64,000 nt of DNA. It comes from Pseudophaeobacter flagellatus. GTDB lineage: Bacteria; Pseudomonadota; Alphaproteobacteria; Rhodobacterales; Rhodobacteraceae. This document shows, piece by piece, positions 63,768 through 64,000 of the stretch. The position numbers and the translations under genes were made by a program. Every line of letters begins with the position of its first letter. Position 1 is the first letter of the stretch. The DNA lies in the NCBI RefSeq assembly GCF_021228235.1, contig NZ_JAJQRG010000005.1, positions 186,001 through 250,000 on the forward strand, read 5' to 3'. The notes under the pieces are model-generated. The model made no database searches, was not told the origin of the DNA, and saw nothing but the letters and a program-made list of their open reading frames with translations.

Positions 63768-64000
63768 ATGCCAGAACGAAAACTATATATCGCCGATGAT
63801 AATTACGAATTCGTCGAATACCTTCAGGCGGTGGCAAGCCGCGCTGGGTGGCAAGTGTATACCTGCGCTAATGGCAATGAATTGCTTGCGCTTCTTCTGT
63901 CTGGCCAAGATCCCGCTGTCGTATTGGTTGACATCAATATGCCAGAAAAAGACGGCATCGAAGTGATTGAAGAGCTGACTAATATTTCGCGCCCGCTGCG
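63768..64000 (+). CDS. Response regulator, receiver domain (3' end off window)
   Basis: ATG 63768-63770 opens a CheY-like receiver domain that continues to the last base: MPERKLYIADDNYEFVEYLQ with the acidic pair Asp10-Asp11, then PAVVLVDINMPEKDGIEVIE with the phospho-acceptor Asp. No output domain is visible yet. An AT-rich 260-base upstream region (63507-63767) probably carries its promoter. No kinase gene is adjacent within the window. Confidence 0.88.
   Translation, partial: MPERKLYIADDNYEFVEYLQAVASRAGWQVYTCANGNELLALLLSGQDPAVVLVDINMPEKDGIEVIEELTNISRPL

Overview
The window reads as an alphaproteobacterial chromosome of the Rhodobacterales, most likely the marine Roseobacter group. The evidence is the high GC content, the two TRAP-type uptake operons, a LuxI-type acyl-homoserine-lactone synthase, the housekeeping order SPOR lipoprotein - dac - tmk - holB - tatD - metallo-beta-lactamase, and a prophage of the small HK97-like siphovirus kind. 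No species can be named from sequence reading alone.

Positions 1 to about 27,550 are most of a prophage whose left end, with any integrase, lies outside the window. A leftward early operon (1-1871) and a rightward early operon (3078-8614) diverge from an immunity region with a short XRE-type repressor (2632-2991). At least four copies of one operator sequence flank the repressor and lie inside both divergent early promoters. The rightward early genes include a Cro-sized regulator, an HNH nuclease, a protein made only of DnaA domain IV, and two replication-type proteins. The second replication gene carries an iteron-like cluster (7030-7145) that is a good candidate phage origin. Late genes follow in standard order: HNH, terminase, portal, protease, capsid, connectors, tail tube, G/GT tail chaperones with a tandem slippery site, tape measure, tail tip and fibre, holin, a holin-like/endolysin fusion and nested spanins.

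The most unusual part is in the lysogeny and early region. Two membrane-anchored proteins of similar layout (2044-2508 and 3865-4350) each overlap, tail to tail, a tiny predicted single-pass membrane peptide on the opposite strand (2006-2098 and 3791-3913). One pair sits directly downstream of the repressor. The other is inserted in the early operon between two copies of a duplicated segment. This is the best candidate for an undescribed system, possibly superinfection exclusion or defence, but its function is only inferred.

From 28.5 to 37.4 kb lies a polysaccharide locus: UDP-xylose synthase, GalE, a processive GT2 and a GH26-type hydrolase, followed by secreted proteins, a Sel1-repeat protein and a GH128-type hydrolase. 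From 37.6 to 41.5 kb are genes for making glucosyl-(or mannosyl-)3-phosphoglycerate, dephosphorylating it, and phosphorolysing the product, which fits metabolism of the compatible solute glucosylglycerate. From 41.6 to 46.2 kb an RpiR regulator diverges from a TRAP operon ending in a VanX-type D-Ala-D-Ala dipeptidase, which suggests recycling of peptidoglycan fragments.

From 46.4 to 50.0 kb are a membrane hybrid histidine kinase, an orphan luxI gene and a secreted lysozyme-like protein. From 50.5 to 57 kb is a D-amino-acid-type catabolic set: dadA-like oxidase, a second TRAP transporter, an Asp/Glu racemase-family protein and an AEC carrier. From 57 to 62.6 kb is a compact leftward housekeeping operon. 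tRNA-Ser(UGA), an IS5-type transposase remnant and the start of a response-regulator gene close the window.
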